Assembly (NCBI RefSeq): GCF_004216905.1
Contig: NZ_SGXJ01000004.1
Span: 248,001 to 312,000 of the forward strand
Reading direction: 5' to 3'
DNA from: Kribbella sp. VKM Ac-2569
GTDB taxonomy: Bacteria > Actinomycetota > Actinomycetes > Propionibacteriales > Kribbellaceae
DNA length: 64,000 bases
This document shows, in pieces, positions 60,704 through 64,000 of this stretch. A program made the translations under genes and the position numbers. Positions within the stretch are counted from its first letter, which is position 1. Each line of letters starts with the position of its first letter. The notes below the pieces were generated by a model. The model was given only the letters and a program-made list of their open reading frames with translations, searched no databases and was not told the DNA's origin.

Positions 60704-61708
60704 TCAGGTCCGGACCTCGACGTAGACCGCGAACGGGGCGTCCGGCTGTACGTCGGGTTCGCCAGCGGCCCAGCCCTCTGCGCGGATCTCGCCGGCGTAT
60801 TGCATTCCGAGGCGCATCATCACGGCTTGGGATGCGGTGTTGACCTGTTCCGTCAAGGCGATCACGGATGAGGCGTTCAGGGTGGTGAAGGCGTAGTCCA
60901 GGCCGGCGCGGCCGATTTCCGTGGCAAGGCCGCGGCCGCGGGCGGACTCGACGAGGGCCCAGCCGAGTTCAAGGCCTGTCCACTCGGGTCCCACCAGTGC
61001 GGCGATGGCCTCGGCAGTCGGCGTACCGGCGGGGATCCGGGACATTCCGCCCCGCCCGGCCAGCTCGCCGCTCTCCCGCTCGTACGCGATCCACTTGCCC
61101 ACCGAGTCGCGGTCCCAGCTCGCCTGCTGTTCGACGGCTCGCGCTGCTGCTTCCTCAGGTGACCACGACCCGTCGTACCACCGGGCCACCCACGGGTCCG
61201 CGTACATCCGCACCAGGTCCGCCGAATGTCCGGGCAGGACGCCGTTCGGACCAGTGATCGGCTCCAACCGGAGGCGGTCCGTGAATCGCGTCCGGACCAC
61301 ATGTGCCACCAGGTCCCGCAGCCGGCGGTCGCCGTCGGTCCGGTTCACCATCAGCAGGTCCAGGTCGCCCGGTCCGGCCCACGCGGACGCGTCGTGCTTT
61401 CCGACCTCGAGGCGCGGCCGGGTCAGGTCTCCATCGACGGTGACGAGGTAGTCGACCTCCCGCCGTACCCGGCCCTCCCACTCCCATTCCCAGTCCGCGA
61501 CGGTCCTGACGATGTCGCGGACCTTCCAGCCGGTCTCCTCCTCGACCTCCCGCGCCAGCGCCTCCTCAGGTGTCTCCCCCGCCTCCAGATGCCCACCGAC
61601 GATGTCCCAGATCCCCGGCAACAACCGCCGGTCCGCCGTACGCCGCTGCAGATAAACGCGATGCTGCTCGTCCCGGATCAATGCACCAACACAGTCGACC
61701 GCACGCAT
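60704..61708 (-). CDS. NUDIX hydrolase fused to GNAT acetyltransferase
   Basis: 334 residues. Residues 1-135 are a NUDIX domain with a complete box GGHLEAGETPEEALAREVEEETGW (Gx5Ex7REVxEETGW). Residues about 150-334 are a RimJ/RimL-like GNAT domain (LRLEPITG, ELGWALVESARGRGLATEIGRAGLDYAF, TEQVNTASQAVMMRLGMQYAGE). A single protein that hydrolyses a nucleotide-like diphosphate and acetylates something. The linked activities suggest modification of a common metabolite or antibiotic; not known. Confidence 0.85.
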   Translation of the reverse strand: MRAVDCVGALIRDEQHRVYLQRRTADRRLLPGIWDIVGGHLEAGETPEEALAREVEEETGWKVRDIVRTVADWEWEWEGRVRREVDYLVTVDGDLTRPRLEVGKHDASAWAGPGDLDLLMVNRTDGDRRLRDLVAHVVRTRFTDRLRLEPITGPNGVLPGHSADLVRMYADPWVARWYDGSWSPEEAAARAVEQQASWDRDSVGKWIAYERESGELAGRGGMSRIPAGTPTAEAIAALVGPEWTGLELGWALVESARGRGLATEIGRAGLDYAFTTLNASSVIALTEQVNTASQAVMMRLGMQYAGEIRAEGWAAGEPDVQPDAPFAVYVEVRT

Positions 61709-61764
61709 GCCGCCAACCTAACCCGTGGTGTCAGCGGTCGCGACGAACTGCTGGCGCTGATGAG

Positions 61765-63213
61765 CTAGCGGACCGGGTGTTCGGTGATGCGGTTGGGCAT
61801 GAAGAGGACGGCTACGACGAGGAGGAGTGCGGCCGCGGCGGCGCCGTAGTAGACGTCGTGGATGGCGGGGGCCAGGATCCCGGCCGGCACCTTCTCCAGG
61901 TCCGCGTGGTCGTCTCCCAGCCGAGCTGCGACAACGCCGTTCGCCACCGCGCCGAAGACCGCGACACCGACCGCGCTGCCGACCGAGCGGGCGAACATGT
62001 TCGCCCCGGTCACCACACCGCGCGTCTGCCATTCGACGGACGACTGCGCCGCCACGACCGACGGTGACGCGGAGAAGCCGAGCCCGATGCCGATGATGAA
62101 GCAGGCCGCGGCGAGGTGCAGTACGGCGCTCGTGGCGCTGACCGTGAGCAGCACACCAGCTCCGAGTACGACGATCAGTGCGCCCATCGACATCGTCGTA
62201 CGGAAGCCCACGCGCAGGTAGATCCGCCCGGCGAGCGACGCCGCGATCGGCCAGCCCAGCGTCATCGCGGCGAGCGTGAACCCGGCGACGAGGGCCGACG
62301 TACCGAGGACGCTCTGGGCGAACAGCGGCACGTACGTCGACAGCCCGATCATCAGCAACCCGATCAGCAACGCGGCCGAGTTCGCCGAGTTCAGCACCCG
62401 ATGGCCGAGCACCCACAGCGGCAGGATCGGCTCGGCCGCGCGCCGCTCGACCAGCACGAACGCGATCAGCAGTACGACGGCCGCGGCCAGGATCACGATG
62501 CTCGTCGGTGAGTCCCAGGCCCACATCACGCCGCCCTCGAGCAACCCGAGCAGCAGTAGCGAACCGCCGACCGCGAGCAGGATCGCGCCGGCGTAGTCGA
62601 TCCGGTGGCTGGTCTTCTCCGCCACCTTCTCGTCGAACCGGCGGACCAGCACCCAGGCGGCCGCCATCCCGAGCGGGATGTTCACGAAGAAGATCCACCG
62701 CCAGGAGATGAAGTCCGAGAACACGCCGCCGAGCGTCGGTCCGACGAACGACGAGATACCCCAGACGCTGGCGATGTAGCCCTGCACCTTGGCCCGCTCC
62801 GCGACCGTGTAGATGTCGCCGACGATCGTCATCCCGATCGGCTGGATCGCGCCGGCGCCGAGTCCCTGGATCAGCCGGAACGCGATCAGCGCGGGCATGC
62901 TCCAGGCGAACCCGCACAGCACCGACCCGAGCAGGAACAGCCCGACGCCGAGCAGCATGATCGGCTTCCGCCCTCGCTGGTCCGCGAGCTTGCCGTAGAT
63001 CGGCACCGACACGGCCTGCGCGAGCAGGTAGATCGAGAACAGCCAGGGGAACTGGGTGAATCCGCCGAGGTCGGCGACGACGGACGGTACGGCGGTGGCG
63101 AGGATCGTCGCGTCGATCGCGACCAGCCCGACGCTCAGCATCACCGCGAGCAGAATCGGGCCCCGCTCCGACCGAAGCCCCACGCCCGTCCGGTCGATCC
63201 GTTCCGTAGTCAT
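61765..63213 (-). CDS. DHA2-type MFS multidrug exporter (EmrB/QacA family)
   Basis: 482 residues from the ATG at 63213, about 14 membrane helices. Motif A GKLADQRGRKPIM follows TM2; motif C-like GPTLGGVFSDFISWRWIFFVNIPLG in TM5 is the antiporter signature of DHA2 proteins; the opening LVAIDATILATAVPSVVADLGG contains the TM1 Asp. Proton-driven efflux of drugs or lipids. Divergent from the NACHT-like gene, with 168 bp between. Confidence 0.92.
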   Translation of the reverse strand: MTTERIDRTGVGLRSERGPILLAVMLSVGLVAIDATILATAVPSVVADLGGFTQFPWLFSIYLLAQAVSVPIYGKLADQRGRKPIMLLGVGLFLLGSVLCGFAWSMPALIAFRLIQGLGAGAIQPIGMTIVGDIYTVAERAKVQGYIASVWGISSFVGPTLGGVFSDFISWRWIFFVNIPLGMAAAWVLVRRFDEKVAEKTSHRIDYAGAILLAVGGSLLLLGLLEGGVMWAWDSPTSIVILAAAVVLLIAFVLVERRAAEPILPLWVLGHRVLNSANSAALLIGLLMIGLSTYVPLFAQSVLGTSALVAGFTLAAMTLGWPIAASLAGRIYLRVGFRTTMSMGALIVVLGAGVLLTVSATSAVLHLAAACFIIGIGLGFSASPSVVAAQSSVEWQTRGVVTGANMFARSVGSAVGVAVFGAVANGVVAARLGDDHADLEKVPAGILAPAIHDVYYGAAAAALLLVVAVLFMPNRITEHPVR

Positions 63214-63381
63214 ATCACCAACCAATGTATGTGAACCGACAACTGTTCCCCACTCGTAGCCCGCCCACTGGACGTCCCTGTGTACGACGAGGCAGGACGG
63301 TCGAGTGCAAGGCTGGGCGGAGGTGCGACGCGCCCGGCCGGGACGGTGGGCTCACGGGCGGTTACGCTCCGAGGGGTGAGG

Positions 63382-64000
63382 ATGCGGGCCGTACTGCGTG
63401 GTGTCGTGCTCGTGGTGACTGTCTCGCTCGCACTGGTGCTGCTGCCGATCGCGATCAACGTCGGCACCGGCGGCACCGCACCGGCCTTTCTCGCGCCGTA
63501 CGTCGGCTGGGTCTGGCCGGCGATCGGGGTGCTCTGGGTCGTCGCGGTCCTGACCGCACTGTTCGAGGTCCGCGACCGCCGCCTGCCGATCATCTCCAAC
63601 CGCGGTGCCGACCAGCCGCGCAACCGCCCCAACGCCCTCGCCCGCATCGACCGGTACTTCTCCGAACGTCGTGCCGGCTCACTCGCGGCGCGCACCCGCG
63701 TCGCCCTGGCCCTCGACGAGCACCCCGGCGTCGTGGTCCGCCCGTACGACCTGGTCGTCCAGCCGCTCGACAGCGCACCGCGGCGCGTCCCGAACGAGGC
63801 GGACATCGCAGGTGTCTTCGACGAGCTCCAGGACTCGATGCTGATCCTCGGCGCACCTGGTGCCGGCAAGACCACGCTGCTCCTCGACCTCGCCCGGAAC
63901 CTCGCCAAGCAAGCACATGCCAACAAGGACCAGCCCATCCCTGTCGTGGTCGACTTGGCCGGCTGGACCGCACAGTCGTCGTACCAGAACGACGACGACC
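63382..64000 (+). CDS. Membrane-anchored NACHT-like NTPase (3' end outside window)
   Basis: First 206 residues from the ATG at 63382 (GAGGGG upstream; GTG at 63376 also in frame). Two membrane helices (about 5-24 and 39-60), a cytoplasmic linker with SNRGADQPRNRPNALARI, then the P-loop LILGAPGAGKTTLLLDLA with Lys at about 167 and the NACHT-typical IPVVVDLAGW that follows. The remaining NTPase and any sensor repeats lie beyond the window. Such proteins occur in signalling and some anti-phage systems; the role here is open. Confidence 0.8.
   Translation, partial: MRAVLRGVVLVVTVSLALVLLPIAINVGTGGTAPAFLAPYVGWVWPAIGVLWVVAVLTALFEVRDRRLPIISNRGADQPRNRPNALARIDRYFSERRAGSLAARTRVALALDEHPGVVVRPYDLVVQPLDSAPRRVPNEADIAGVFDELQDSMLILGAPGAGKTTLLLDLARNLAKQAHANKDQPIPVVVDLAGWTAQSSYQNDDD

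Noticed and set aside
1..64000. CRISPR arrays, insertion sequences, rRNA genes or prophage
   Set aside because: No regularly spaced repeats with spacers, no transposase or integrase motifs and no rRNA sequence were seen on either strand.

Overview
The window is high-GC actinobacterial chromosomal DNA. It has GTG starts, G/C-rich third positions, a crgA-pabA-pknB-pbpA-rodA-pstP-fhaB-fhaA cell-division block, an ECF41 sigma factor and many secreted proteins of Nocardioidaceae/Kribbella style. Kribbella or a close relative is my best guess from gene content only. The order crgA / DUF881 / pabA / pknB cluster / tRNA-Leu is what M. tuberculosis and relatives carry near oriC, so this stretch probably lies within a few tens of kb of the origin, although dnaA itself is not in view.

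Layout. 0-7 kb: an arabinan/arabinose-oligosaccharide block (3' end of a GH51 arabinofuranosidase, a secreted GH43, a cytoplasmic GH43), followed by three tandem paralogous secreted proteins of unknown function. 7-14.5 kb: MocR regulator, ECF41 sigma factor with its partner FAD oxidoreductase, a PNPOx-fold flavoprotein, a DrrAB-type exporter, an EXLDI protein behind a TACGTA repeat array, and a double ferredoxin-like protein. 14.5-25.5 kb: PQ-loop transporter with divergent Lrp regulator, a DnaA-box cluster, crgA, DUF881, pabA, the pknB-fhaA operon and tRNA-Leu(CAG). 25.6-39.7 kb: a YefM/YoeB toxin-antitoxin pair, a C-terminal-HTH regulator convergent with a 1200-residue subtilase, a PrsW-like protease, a PAS-type regulator with an aminotransferase, a cysteinyl-tRNA synthetase paralogue, a secreted endonuclease I, and a duplicated AAA/STAND-like ATPase with one dead P-loop. 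39.8-45 kb: four copies of a secreted Ig-like family, interrupted by an iron-box-controlled siderophore-interacting protein. 45-52 kb: aminoglycoside-type kinase, truncated hemoglobin, a membrane protein, and a three-gene betaine ABC importer with a double-length permease. 52-57.8 kb: a mini-operon with an internally deleted ECF sigma factor, an orphan ParA, an ROK regulator, an MpaB-like oxygenase, a Tat-exported PHP-type hydrolase and a GNAT enzyme. 57.8-64 kb: a TPR regulator locus, two divergent MarR-type genes, a NUDIX-GNAT fusion, a DHA2 exporter and the start of a membrane-anchored NACHT-like NTPase.

The most novel-looking signal is around 59.1-59.85 kb. Between the HTH-TPR regulator and a divergent 62-residue gene lie four AGG(A/T)CC repeats with an exact 11-bp period. 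Directly downstream of the small gene is about 370 bp of non-coding DNA. It can fold into four consecutive hairpins that each display CTCCTCA in the loop, then further stems, ending in a 19-bp perfect terminator stem. This looks like an undescribed structured RNA carrying repeated anti-Shine-Dalgarno loops.

All functional statements come from reading motifs by eye. No database search or folding program was run.
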